A stretch of DNA of 15,814 bases, taken from Desulfovibrio sp. GTDB lineage: Bacteria; Desulfobacterota; Desulfovibrionia; Desulfovibrionales; Desulfovibrionaceae. The DNA lies in NCBI GenBank assembly GCA_031270875.1, contig JAISXC010000255.1, positions 1 to 15,814 on the forward strand, given 5' to 3'. A program made the translations under genes and the position numbers. Positions 1 to 7,735 of the stretch are shown piece after piece (the first letter of the stretch is position 1; each line of letters begins with the position of its first letter). A model generated the notes under the pieces. The model was not told where the DNA came from, ran no database searches, and saw only the letters and a list, made by a program, of their open reading frames with translations.

Positions 1-414
1 TGCGAATGGCCAGGCCTGCATAAGATCAGGGGTCGCAAGCTCATGGCCGCGGCGATTTCAGGCCTTACAGGAAGCACAGTGGAGTTGAGCCAGGGATGCT
101 GCGCCGAATCGGGCATGGGAGCCATGACCTCACCGGAAATTTTCAATACCCTGCGCCAAGGCAAACAGAAACGGCTTGCCGAAAATCTGGCGGACGGATA
201 CGCCGGTCCCGTGCTTGTGGGCTGCCCTTCCTGTAAAATAGGCATTGGCCGCTGCCTCATCAATATGGGACGGGCAACCATCCCGGTGCTGCACACGGCG
301 GAATGGCTGGCGGGCCTTGTCGACGGCGAGGACAGACGGCAGGGGTTCCGCAAAAAAGCCGGTGAGACGAAAGGGGAGGCACGCGTTATTCCGTTTGGGA
401 CGAATGAAAACTGA
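1..414 (+). CDS. FAD/Fe-S oxidoreductase, C-terminal CCG domain (5' end outside window)
   Basis: Only the last 137 codons are present, ending at TGA 412-414. The reading frame is open from the first base, whose codon is a Cys. The visible pattern is C-X31-CC-X40-CPSC. The first half fits the CCG cysteine-rich signature (C-X31-38-CC) found in GlpC, GlcF, HdrB and LldE-like subunits; the spacing to CPSC is longer than usual and the usual CCG reads CCA. The phrases ESGMGAMTSPEIFNTLR and GCPSCKIGIGR are typical of the large fused FAD-linked oxidase/4Fe-4S proteins of Desulfovibrio (D-lactate or glycolate dehydrogenase-like, COG0277 plus COG0247). In that family the CCG domain binds an Fe-S centre and passes electrons from the flavin to a membrane acceptor. 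The substrate cannot be told from this fragment. A separate HdrB/GlcF-like subunit is the alternative. Confidence 0.7.
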   Translation, partial: CEWPGLHKIRGRKLMAAAISGLTGSTVELSQGCCAESGMGAMTSPEIFNTLRQGKQKRLAENLADGYAGPVLVGCPSCKIGIGRCLINMGRATIPVLHTAEWLAGLVDGEDRRQGFRKKAGETKGEARVIPFGTNEN

Positions 415-464
415 CGTACATACAAGCGCGCAACCACAGCCCTCTGCGGCAAAAGGAGAATATC

Positions 465-3083
465 GTGACGGACATCACCATCCCGCGCCCGGCGGCGGGC
501 AAGGCCATTGTCATCGACGGAATTCCGTCAGTCCGGCTGGTGCTGGGCTTTCCCGCGGGTCAGCCAGCCATGGAACGCATCGGCGACGCGCTTGTGTTCC
601 GGTTTGACGACGGCGCTCGCGTCGAAATATCCAACTTCTACACAATATACGATCAGGACACCATCCCGGATTTTGAGATGGACGGCGAAACGGTGTCCGG
701 CAGCCATTTTTTTGAAGCCTTTGCCCCGGACATCGCTCCGGCCGTGGGCGCGGTGACGCCAACCGGCGGCCATTACACGGAATGGGACGACATGGTTCTG
801 GATACGGGCCTCAATCATCTCGGCCCGCTGGACTGGGGGATGCAGGATTCGCCTCCGGCCACCGAGTTCAGGGACGGACTGGGGAACCTCAGTGGCGTGG
901 ATGACGAAGGCTGGGAAGACATTGAGCCCATTCCTCCGGATCCGACCCCTCCGGATCCGACCCCCCCGACAGCCGCGCCGGACAGCGTCGCGCTGAACGA
1001 GGACAGTCCCGTTGTATCCGGCAATCTTCTGGACAACGACACAGGCGCGGGCAAGAGCGTGAGCGGGGTCTTTTACAACGGCCGGGAACTGACCCGTGAC
1101 GAGGCCTCCGGAACCTGGAGCGGCGACGTTGAAAACTACGGAACCATCACGGTCAATGCCGACGGTTCCTACACCTTTACGGCCGACGGCGAGGCGGCGC
1201 GCAGGCTCTTTGACGACGCCCTGTCAAACAGGGCCGACGATTTTCATCTGAAAGCCGCGGACACCGGCCTCACCTACGCCATGTCGGATGACAGCGGGCA
1301 GACTGTCGACAATGTGCCCGTTGACATCCGGATCATACCGGACAATTTCCGCCAGGGACTGGGTGGCGCCGGCGGAGGCGCGTTTGTGCCCGGCGGGGTC
1401 GGCGACGATGCCCTCATCGGCGACGCGGGCGGTCCCGAAGAACATAAAACCTACAGTTACCCGCCCCTGAACGTGAACATCACCGTGGATCTTTCCTCCA
1501 GCGTGGACGCGCAGGAAATGCGGCAGATGCAGAGCGCCATATACGACACCATGCGTCAGTTCAAAGATTACCAGGGCGACGTCAGGCTGCATTTTGTGCC
1601 CTTTGCCCAGGAGGCGGCCCCCAGCGAAACCTTCGCCATCTCGGACGATAAAGACTACCGGGCCGCGCAGGAATTTGTGGGCGCTCTGCCCGGCATACAG
1701 AAACACGGCGTGGGAGGCGGAAGCACCGGTTACGGCCAGGCATTCAAAGCGGCCGGGCGGTGGTTTGAGGGCCTGGACAAATCAGACGACGCCAAAAACA
1801 TCAACATTTTTCTGACCGACGGCGAGCCGACCGGCTACCGCGACGCGCGGGGGAGCTATGTGCCCGGCTCCGGCTGGGCCACCACCCAGACCGCGGTGGA
1901 GCAGGCCTACACGGCCTTTCGCGAATTGAGCGACGACGGCGTGAGCACCTATGCCGTGGGCATCGGCATAAAGCCGTCGGCCGAGCAACTGCTTTCCATG
2001 TTTGACAATTCCGGCGGCGGAAACGCCGCGCCCCCGGTTATTACGGTGGACTATTCCAGCGACAGCGAGGCTCAGGCCTTCCTCCACGGCCATTTGTCTT
2101 CCGACATAGACATGGGAACTCCCGTTCTGCACGGCGCCGTCCTGGGGCAGGTCAATCTGGCGGACGATTTCGGAAACCTGAGCGGCGTGCTCTCCAACGT
2201 GGTGAAAGACTCCCTCAACGTCTACGATACCATTATTGAGGCCCGTGAGGGCGATGACATTGTTTTCGGCGACGCCGTCAACGCCGACTGGATGCTTGAC
2301 CCCGGAAACCCCGACAATCACGTCAACGACAGCATGGACTGGGCCAAGGGTCTTGAGAATGGCGATTCGCAGGACATCGTCATACGCTGGCTGGCCGCCA
2401 GAAATCACGGAGGCGATGAAAGCCTTGTGACCAGCGACGAAATGCGGCATTTCATCGTGGCCCACTCCGATGCCTTCGCCGCGGACAGCCCGCTCGCCAA
2501 AGGAGAAAACGCAGACGATATTCTGGACGGCGGCGACGGCAGCGACATTCTTTACGGCCAGCAGGGCAATGATGCGCTCAGGGGCGGCGACGGCAACGAC
2601 ATCCTCTACGGCGGGCAGGGCAATGACTTTCTGGATGGCGGGGCGGGCGCAAACCGGTTGTATGGCGGAGAAGGCAATGATGTGCTGGTCTGCAACAGTC
2701 CGGACGAGCAAATTAGCGGAGGATCCGGGCTGGACACGCTTCTGACCAGCATGGCCGCCCAGGGTGTGGACAAGTTCCTGAACTCCGGCGGCGCCGCGGG
2801 CGATGAGGACGGCGTGGAGGTTGTCGTCAGCGGCGTGAAAAATCCCGGTCAGGACAGCCTGACCAACCTGGGCATCCAGGCAACGAATTCAGGTTTGGAA
2901 CTGAGCCACGACTGGGTTTATGACAGCGGCACCCGCACCGCGACATCCTCCGATCCGCAGCGCGCCGGGGTCACCGTAAGCGTGGCCGGAGGCGTGCCCA
3001 TTGCCGTGGAGGATGGGCATTCCGGGCAGGATGAAGCCGTGCTGAACGCGGAGAACGACATTCTGGCCCAGACGCAGGATTAG
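465..3083 (+). CDS. Putative type I-secreted VWA/RTX protein
   Basis: 872 residues from a GTG start, with AGGAGA at 454-459 five bases upstream. Order of parts: an N-terminal beta-rich region (about 1-150) resembling the N-termini of large type I-secreted adhesins; a Pro linker (about 155-170); a VCBS-like domain (about 174-290, with NLLDND and ITVNADGSYTF); a von Willebrand A domain (about 335-525); six RTX nonapeptides of the GGxGxDxLx type at 689-742, which bind Ca2+; and a roughly 130-residue C-terminal tail. The VWA MIDAS is complete: D342-x-S344-x-S346, T421 and D452, so it should bind a metal and a ligand. There is no Sec signal peptide, as expected for export by a type I system with a C-terminal signal. 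No T1SS ABC/MFP/TolC genes lie in the window. Likely role: a surface or released adhesion protein. Family assignment is firm; function is inferred. Confidence 0.85.
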   Translation: MTDITIPRPAAGKAIVIDGIPSVRLVLGFPAGQPAMERIGDALVFRFDDGARVEISNFYTIYDQDTIPDFEMDGETVSGSHFFEAFAPDIAPAVGAVTPTGGHYTEWDDMVLDTGLNHLGPLDWGMQDSPPATEFRDGLGNLSGVDDEGWEDIEPIPPDPTPPDPTPPTAAPDSVALNEDSPVVSGNLLDNDTGAGKSVSGVFYNGRELTRDEASGTWSGDVENYGTITVNADGSYTFTADGEAARRLFDDALSNRADDFHLKAADTGLTYAMSDDSGQTVDNVPVDIRIIPDNFRQGLGGAGGGAFVPGGVGDDALIGDAGGPEEHKTYSYPPLNVNITVDLSSSVDAQEMRQMQSAIYDTMRQFKDYQGDVRLHFVPFAQEAAPSETFAISDDKDYRAAQEFVGALPGIQKHGVGGGSTGYGQAFKAAGRWFEGLDKSDDAKNINIFLTDGEPTGYRDARGSYVPGSGWATTQTAVEQAYTAFRELSDDGVSTYAVGIGIKPSAEQLLSMFDNSGGGNAAPPVITVDYSSDSEAQAFLHGHLSSDIDMGTPVLHGAVLGQVNLADDFGNLSGVLSNVVKDSLNVYDTIIEAREGDDIVFGDAVNADWMLDPGNPDNHVNDSMDWAKGLENGDSQDIVIRWLAARNHGGDESLVTSDEMRHFIVAHSDAFAADSPLAKGENADDILDGGDGSDILYGQQGNDALRGGDGNDILYGGQGNDFLDGGAGANRLYGGEGNDVLVCNSPDEQISGGSGLDTLLTSMAAQGVDKFLNSGGAAGDEDGVEVVVSGVKNPGQDSLTNLGIQATNSGLELSHDWVYDSGTRTATSSDPQRAGVTVSVAGGVPIAVEDGHSGQDEAVLNAENDILAQTQD
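934..963 (+). repeat. Perfect 15-bp tandem duplication in the Pro linker
   Basis: Two identical 15-bp units (CTCCGGATCCGACCC) abut and encode PPDPT twice, followed by a partial third PPT. They lie in the linker between the N-terminal region and the VCBS-like domain of the VWA/RTX protein. The unit is a multiple of three, so gain or loss by slippage would change linker length without a frameshift. Confidence 0.85.
2529..2690 (+). repeat. Six RTX nonapeptide repeats (27-bp units)
   Basis: Six consecutive 27-bp units encode GGDGSDILY, GQQGNDALR, GGDGNDILY, GGQGNDFLD, GGAGANRLY and GGEGNDVLV. These are hemolysin-type Ca2+-binding repeats that form a parallel beta roll once outside the cell. The fifth unit lacks the Asp at position 6 and is probably a weak site. 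A final half repeat (GGSGLDTLL) follows after a short spacer. Confidence 0.9.
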
Positions 3084-3152
3084 GGCATGGCACACGCTTG
3101 ACGACATTTGGAGAGCGGGAACAATGCGGGCGCGAAGGCTTTTTGCCTTATG

Positions 3153-3455
3153 CTACTTCCTTCGCCGCCGGACGAGGAAGCAGAGCAGGACCATGAAGTA
3201 CCCGGCCAGAAAAACGAAAACCGCCGGGCCGACGCTGCGGCGGGCGACATAGCGGATGCTGTCGCGGTTGTTCATTTCCGCGTCGCTGGATTGCGCCACG
3301 TCGGTGTAATAGAGCGCGCCGGGCGCGATGCCCGTATCCCGCACCACCTGCGCATAGTCCCGCATGGGGGCGAAATGCTCCACAGGGATGGGCGCAAGCA
3401 CATGGATGACGGCCCAAAGGGCCGTCAGGGCAAGACAGAAACGTAAAAATCTCAT
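3153..3455 (-). CDS. Small bitopic-pair membrane protein, unknown function
   Basis: 100 residues with a hydrophobic N-terminal segment (about 5-22), a soluble stretch of about 50 residues, a second membrane segment (about 76-94) and a basic C-terminus RRRRK. The positive-inside rule suggests both ends are cytoplasmic and the middle is periplasmic. I do not recognise the family. It follows the exporter gene on the same strand with a 40-base gap, which suggests a shared transcript. However, a strong intrinsic terminator fills that gap and no Shine-Dalgarno sequence precedes the ATG. No alternative start upstream in frame is apparent. It could act with the exporter (inference from position only). 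The coding call rests on the two clean membrane segments and the absence of a competing gene on the other strand. Confidence 0.65.
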   Translation of the reverse strand: MRFLRFCLALTALWAVIHVLAPIPVEHFAPMRDYAQVVRDTGIAPGALYYTDVAQSSDAEMNNRDSIRYVARRSVGPAVFVFLAGYFMVLLCFLVRRRRK

Positions 3456-3458
3456 GAT

Positions 3459-3488
3459 AAAAAAGGGGCGCCGGCAGCCCGGCGCCCC
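3459..3488 (-). terminator. Rho-independent terminator of the exporter gene
   Basis: Read on the minus strand: a perfect 10-bp stem GGGGCGCCGG / CCGGCGCCCC with a four-base loop (GCTG), followed by six T residues. The stem begins seven bases after the exporter stop codon (TAA, 3498-3496). The U-tract ends three bases before the ATG of the downstream small membrane-protein gene. Confidence 0.93.
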
Positions 3489-3495
3489 AACGGTT

Positions 3496-5247
3496 TTATA
3501 TCTTGGCGGTGATGTCCGGGAAGACGATATAGAACATCACGTAGGCCATGACAAGAGTCAGGATCAGGTTGAAGCTCTGACCGCACACATAAAGGATGAG
3601 CGGCTTGCCCCCCTTGAAGTAATGGGCCAGTTCGCGGAAATTGGTGCCCAGGCCGATGGAGGTGAAGGCCAGCACAAAGCACCAGGTGCGCAGCGGGCTT
3701 GTAAGGCCCCTGACCAGACCTTCGTTGACCATGGCGTTGGAAAGGTCAGAACCCAGGCTGCCGCTGATCAGGGAAGCCAGAATGGACGCCGCCAGAAAAC
3801 CGATGACGAACTTGGGAAAGCGGTTCCAGATTTCGCCCAGTCCCACCTTGCGTCCGGTAAGTCCCTGCTCCTCCGGCTCAACCTTGGTTGTCCAGTACAG
3901 GGCTACAAAAAAGGCCGTCACGCCGATAAGCACATTCTGGATCATCTTGATGGTGGCGGCCACGTACATGCCCGTTTCGCCCAGCGCCGCGCCGGCCGCC
4001 GCCACAGCGCCGGTGGAGTCAACCGTTCCGCCGATCCAGGCGCCGCCCAGCACCTGAGGCATGCCTATGGCCTTGATGAAAATAGGCATGACAATCATCA
4101 TGATGGCCGTGAACACGAGAGAAAGGCCGATGGCGAGGGTAAGCTCCTCCTTCTTGGCCCGGCATGCCGCGGCGGTGGCAATGGCCGCCGAGGTGCCGCA
4201 CACGCTCATGTCCGCGGAGATGGTGATGTTCAAGGTTTTTGAGGGCATTTTCAACACTTTCTGCCCGAAGATGAAAGTGGAGACGAGAACGATGGGCGTT
4301 ACCACCCAGGCCACAAAAATGCCCGGGATGCCGATGGCCACAATTTTGTCGAAAAGGACTTCCGCGCCCAGCAGCACCAGGCCGGTTTTGATGTAGTATT
4401 CCGTCTGGACAGCCGGTTTTACGAAGGAAGGCGTCCCCACCGTATTGGCGATGAGCATGCCCAGAATGATGGCCCATGCTTCGGCGTTGATGCCGTAAAA
4501 CCGCATGGTGTTCTGCGAGCCCAGCATGAAGGCCAGCACCGCCACCACAAAGACGCCGACAAATCCTGCCGCGAACTTGACCACGTTTTGTCCCATAAAA
4601 ACCATGCCGGATCCGAAAAACACCATGAACAGGATCATCAGCACCGCCAGGGTGGGGAAAATATTCACGGGTCTGGCCGCCGCGGCCGCGCCGGCCTTTG
4701 AGGCCGCGCTCTGGGCCTTGCGCCAGTCGCCTATTTTGGCCTCGGCCGCCTGGTTGAGCGAAGCGTCTTTGTAACCCGTCCCTTCCGCCGCTTTCTGCGC
4801 CGTCCGTGCCTGTTCAAGAGCGGCGGCCACTTTGACCTTGGCCGCTTCCGCCGCGGGTTTGGCCTTTTCATTGGCGGCGTCTACGGTTGCCTTGGGCACA
4901 TAAAACGAATCCAGGGGATTGGAATTCCATCTTCCGGGCCTTCTTGTGTAGGAAGCGATGGTTTTGCCCGCTTCGCTGTCTCTGGCCCGCAGCTTCTTTT
5001 TGGCGTCTTGCGCCTGGAAATATTCAATGGTTCTGAAGGGAACAGTTTCCGCGGCGACCTTGAGAGTCTGGTTCGCCTTGTCCACGGTTTCCGCGAATTT
5101 GGGAGGGGTCTGGGCCAGAAAAAGCGCATAGCCCACTATCAGCACCAGAAATCCCAGCCAGATGGCCCAGTAATCTTCCTTTTTCCACAAATCGGAAATT
5201 TTCGCCCTGCCGTCGTCGACGACAACATCCACTTTTTGCTCACTCAT
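3496..5247 (-). CDS. YeiH/UPF0324-family putative sulfate exporter, long form
   Basis: 583 residues from ATG 5247, preceded on the minus strand by GGAGG with an 8-base spacer. An upstream in-frame ATG at 5304 lacks a ribosome site and falls in a candidate -10 box, so I reject it. Residues about 27-45 form a membrane helix. Residues about 46-190 form a polar, Ala/Lys/Glu-rich region with coiled-coil character, and the rest is a multi-span membrane domain. Family hallmarks include the SADMSVCGTSAAIATAAACR loop and WIGGTVDSTGAVAAAGA. The PF03601 family (YeiH) is annotated as a putative sulfate exporter, usually 330-430 residues, so this is a long form. In a sulfidogen it could move sulfate, sulfite or another oxyanion, but the substrate is not shown by the sequence. 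It is a single transcript with its own terminator. Confidence 0.88.
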   Translation of the reverse strand: MSEQKVDVVVDDGRAKISDLWKKEDYWAIWLGFLVLIVGYALFLAQTPPKFAETVDKANQTLKVAAETVPFRTIEYFQAQDAKKKLRARDSEAGKTIASYTRRPGRWNSNPLDSFYVPKATVDAANEKAKPAAEAAKVKVAAALEQARTAQKAAEGTGYKDASLNQAAEAKIGDWRKAQSAASKAGAAAAARPVNIFPTLAVLMILFMVFFGSGMVFMGQNVVKFAAGFVGVFVVAVLAFMLGSQNTMRFYGINAEAWAIILGMLIANTVGTPSFVKPAVQTEYYIKTGLVLLGAEVLFDKIVAIGIPGIFVAWVVTPIVLVSTFIFGQKVLKMPSKTLNITISADMSVCGTSAAIATAAACRAKKEELTLAIGLSLVFTAIMMIVMPIFIKAIGMPQVLGGAWIGGTVDSTGAVAAAGAALGETGMYVAATIKMIQNVLIGVTAFFVALYWTTKVEPEEQGLTGRKVGLGEIWNRFPKFVIGFLAASILASLISGSLGSDLSNAMVNEGLVRGLTSPLRTWCFVLAFTSIGLGTNFRELAHYFKGGKPLILYVCGQSFNLILTLVMAYVMFYIVFPDITAKI

Positions 5248-5303
5248 GCCTGCAACCTCCACAATCACAAAAGTGTTTGTCCTGCAATACACGCTTGCGT
5301 CCA

Positions 5304-5326
5304 ATTATGCAAGACGTTTCAAAACG
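5304..5326 (-). promoter_or_regulatory. Candidate promoter/operator of the exporter gene
   Basis: On the minus strand CATAAT (5309-5304) matches five of six bases of a sigma-70 -10 box and lies about 57 bases before the start codon. The expected -35 position has no good match. Instead, a 12-bp palindrome CGTTT-TG-AAACG (5326-5315) sits in the spacer, a usual place for a regulator-binding site. No transcription start is known, so this is a proposal. Confidence 0.3.
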
Positions 5327-5498
5327 ACCGGTGATTCAGACTGATGAACCCCGGTTGGAGGGGGATGTCCGCCTGCTCCGCCCATTGCGAAATCAGGTAC
5401 CGGATATTTTGTGAAAAAGAAAATATCAATGCAGAATAACTATATATTGAGATATGACAGTCGACGTTGACGGGCTGTTTGTCTGGGGAAAAAAGCCA

Positions 5499-5527
5499 TT
5501 GACTTTGACCTTGGTTGCGGCAAAAAT
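5499..5527 (+). promoter_or_regulatory. Candidate sigma-70 promoter of the ABC operon
   Basis: TTGACT (5499-5504, five of six) and AAAAAT (5522-5527, four of six) are 17 bases apart. Transcription would start near 5534 and give a leader of about 120 nt before the GTG at 5654. The -35 hexamer is the first half of a tandem TTGACT-TTGACC. Confidence 0.4.
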
Positions 5528-5544
5528 GTCATCTTCTTCCACAG

Positions 5545-5590
5545 GCCCGGATCAAAGTTGTCAGCGCGTCCCAGCGGACCGGGCTTTCTT
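5545..5590 (+). terminator. Attenuator-like hairpin in the ABC operon leader
   Basis: GCCCGGATC (5545-5553) can pair with GGACCGGGC (5576-5584): six outer GC pairs, an A-A mismatch, a wobble and a G-C pair, with a 22-base loop. TTTCTT follows directly. The shape and tail resemble a weak intrinsic terminator placed about 64 bases before the start codon. No known riboswitch consensus was recognised. Confidence 0.3.
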
Positions 5591-5653
5591 GCGTGTATGT
5601 GGCAGTGGCGGGAGCCGCTTTGTGTTCAGCATCAACAAAACTGTGGGGTACCT

Positions 5654-6640
5654 GTGGACAAGATAAAAAATGCTCTGGCGGCAGTCCTGCTCCTGTCTTT
5701 CACTTTTTGTCTGCCGCTCGCGGCCGGCGCGGCGGAGGTCGTGCTCTATTCCTCCAATCAGCCTGAACTTCTCGACATGGTTTCCCAGGGATTTGAGAAG
5801 CGGAGCGGGATCAAGGTGACGGTGGTCCGTCTCGGCACCGGAGAAGCCATGAAGCGCATCAGCGCCGAAAAAAACAACCCGCTGGCCGACATATTCTGGA
5901 GCGGGGACGTGGCGGTGCTGGATGCCGCGAAGGACAATTTCATGCCCTACGATTCTCCGGAAGGCAAAGACCTGCCCCCAGGCTATGTGGCCCCGGACAA
6001 ACGCTGGACGGCCTCGAACACCCAGCTCATGATTCTGATGGTCAACACCAGACTCGTCAAACCGGAGGAAATGCCGAAAAGCTGGGCCGACATCCTTTCC
6101 CCGAAGTGGAAGGACAAGGTCGTCATGGCCGATCCGGCGAAGTCCGGCTCCGCCTATGCCCAGATTTACGGAATTTACAAGCTGTACGGATGGGACGGAC
6201 TCGCCAGGCTCGTTGAAAACGCGCGCATCCTTGACAGTTCAAGCCTCGTGTACAAGGGCACGGCCGAAGGCGAATTCGCTGTGGGCATTACCATGGAATA
6301 CGCGGCATACCGCTATGTCGCGGGAGGATCCGAGGCGGTAAAAATCATTTACCCTTCAGATGGCGTGATTTCCGCGCCGGAAGGGGCGGCCCTGGTTGCC
6401 GGGGCCAGGCATGAAAAGGAAGCCCGCGCTTTTTTTGACTACCTTCTTTCCAAGGACGTCGTTTCGGAGATATTCGCCAAATACCATCGCCGGCCCGCCC
6501 GCCCGGACGCCGGACAGGTGACCGGACTGCCCGCCCTCGGCGAAATGAATGTGCTGAAGGATTACAGCCCCGCGGAAGCCAATTCCCTGCAGAAGGAGAT
6601 CCTCGCCAAATGGCGGGAGCTCGCCCTGAACAAGAAATAG
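5654..6640 (+). CDS. ABC importer periplasmic binding protein (FbpA/PhnS-like)
   Basis: 328 residues from a GTG start at 5654, chosen because it gives a clean Sec signal peptide: a K-rich start, a hydrophobic core, and cleavage near residue 26 after AGA. Only a weak GGGG motif precedes it. The open frame extends upstream to an ATG at 5558, but that would bury the signal peptide. The mature start VVLYSSNQPELL with a following F-E-K-R-S-G-I-K-V is typical of family 1 binding proteins of the Fe3+ (FbpA/AfuA/FutA) and 2-aminoethylphosphonate (PhnS) cluster. EYAAYRY near residue 215 has Tyr residues of the kind used for Fe3+ in FbpA, but I cannot prove the ligand. It delivers its ligand to the permease encoded two genes downstream. 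It is the first gene of the operon. Confidence 0.85.
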   Translation: MDKIKNALAAVLLLSFTFCLPLAAGAAEVVLYSSNQPELLDMVSQGFEKRSGIKVTVVRLGTGEAMKRISAEKNNPLADIFWSGDVAVLDAAKDNFMPYDSPEGKDLPPGYVAPDKRWTASNTQLMILMVNTRLVKPEEMPKSWADILSPKWKDKVVMADPAKSGSAYAQIYGIYKLYGWDGLARLVENARILDSSSLVYKGTAEGEFAVGITMEYAAYRYVAGGSEAVKIIYPSDGVISAPEGAALVAGARHEKEARAFFDYLLSKDVVSEIFAKYHRRPARPDAGQVTGLPALGEMNVLKDYSPAEANSLQKEILAKWRELALNKK

Positions 6641-6679
6641 GAACGCCGGTCCCCTTGTGACAGCGAAAGGATATCGCGC

Positions 6680-7735
6680 ATGGCCTCCATTGTGCTTGAC
6701 GGCCTTGTAAAACGCTTTGGGGAACAGGCCGTCGTTGACCATATCAGCCTGGAGATCGCCGAGGGAGAGCTTTTCACCCTGCTGGGCCCCAGCGGTTGCG
6801 GCAAAACGACGCTTCTGCGCCTGCTGGCCGGTTTTTCCCTGCCGGATGGGGGGGATATTCTTTTCGCCGGAAGGTCAATCGTAAAAACCCCGCCGCACAA
6901 GCGGGAAACGGGAATGGTATTTCAAAACTACGCCCTTTTTCCCCATCTGACGGTTTTTGAAAATGTGGCTTACGGGCTGAAAGCCCGGAATACGCCGCAA
7001 GCGGCCATAGGCGAGCGGGTTTCTTCAATTCTGGATGCGGTGCACCTTGACGGCATGGGGGAGAGGTTTCCAAGACAACTTTCCGGCGGGCAGCAGCAAA
7101 GGGTGGCCCTTGCCCGCGCCTTGGTCATCCGGCCGCAGGTGCTGCTTATGGACGAGCCCCTTTCCAACCTGGACGCAAAACTGCGGGTTGACATGCGTGG
7201 GGAGATACGCCGCATTCAGAAAGAGTTCGGGATTACCACCGTGTATGTCACCCATGACCAGGAAGAGGCGATGGCCATTTCCGACCGCCTGGCCATACTG
7301 TCCGGCGGACGGCTGCAGCAGGCGGGAAGCCCCCGGGAAGTGTATTTCAGCCCGGTTAACCGTTTTACGGCCGAATTCATGGGTGCCTGCACCCTGCTGG
7401 AAGTCCTCCCCGCAGAAGTCGGAGATGGCGCGACGGGACGCATCGGCCAGATGCCTGTTGTGCTGGACATGGACACCCGCAGGGCGCCCCCTTTCACCAT
7501 CATGTTGCGTCCGGAGTGGATAGGGGAGGCCGGCCCCGGAGACCGGCAGAACCGTTTTGCCGGCATAGTGCGTCAAAGCACCTTTCTCGGTTCGGCCATT
7601 TTTTATCAGATAGAGGCTCTGGGGCAGATCATGCGGGTTGACGTCCCCACCGGCGGCAAAACGTTTCCGAAGCGCCCCGGGGAACGCGTGGAACTCTTTT
7701 TTTCACCGCAACACCCGGTTGTCCTGGCGGAATGA
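6680..7735 (+). CDS. ABC importer ATP-binding protein (FbpC/PotA-like)
   Basis: 351 residues, ATG at 6680 with an AAAGGA ribosome site about 9 bases upstream and 39 bases after the binding-protein stop. All ABC motifs are intact: Walker A GPSGCGKTT (36-44), Q-loop Gln82, signature LSGGQQQR (134-141), Walker B VLLMDE (154-159), D-loop, and switch His192 in VTHDQEEAM. Residues beyond about 240 form a TOBE/OB-type regulatory domain, as in FbpC, PotA and PhnT. It powers import of the substrate bound by the preceding gene product. The last four bases overlap the permease gene (ATGA), a sign of translational coupling. Confidence 0.93.
   Translation: MASIVLDGLVKRFGEQAVVDHISLEIAEGELFTLLGPSGCGKTTLLRLLAGFSLPDGGDILFAGRSIVKTPPHKRETGMVFQNYALFPHLTVFENVAYGLKARNTPQAAIGERVSSILDAVHLDGMGERFPRQLSGGQQQRVALARALVIRPQVLLMDEPLSNLDAKLRVDMRGEIRRIQKEFGITTVYVTHDQEEAMAISDRLAILSGGRLQQAGSPREVYFSPVNRFTAEFMGACTLLEVLPAEVGDGATGRIGQMPVVLDMDTRRAPPFTIMLRPEWIGEAGPGDRQNRFAGIVRQSTFLGSAIFYQIEALGQIMRVDVPTGGKTFPKRPGERVELFFSPQHPVVLAE

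Larger units (their letters stand above)
5248..5653. other. Divergent intergenic region between exporter and ABC operon
   Basis: 406 bp with no convincing gene; the short ORFs here do not resemble proteins. It holds the candidate exporter promoter/palindrome (5304-5326), an AT-rich segment (about 5401-5455, TTGTGA at 5409 and TATATA runs), paired GTCGAC-GTTGAC (5460-5471) and TTGACT-TTGACC (5499-5510) hexamers, a candidate promoter for the ABC operon (5499-5527) and a leader hairpin (5545-5590). Confidence 0.7.

Noticed and set aside
1782..2711. 309-codon minus-strand ORF opposite the VWA/RTX gene
   Set aside because: The sense strand has clear domains and a good ribosome site. The antisense product is low-complexity Val/Ala/Gly-rich, as expected from mirrored GC-rich codons.
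3132..3165. Hairpins between the convergent RTX and small membrane-protein genes (GCGAAGG/CCTTCGC and AAGGC/GCCTT)
   Set aside because: Neither is followed by a T-run on either strand, so a bidirectional terminator cannot be supported.
3364..4242. 292-codon plus-strand ORF opposite the exporter gene
   Set aside because: It crosses the terminator and two clear minus-strand genes; the composition is that of an antisense shadow.
5558..5653. Upstream extension of the binding protein to ATG 5558
   Set aside because: It would place 32 polar residues before a textbook signal peptide and covers the attenuator-like hairpin.
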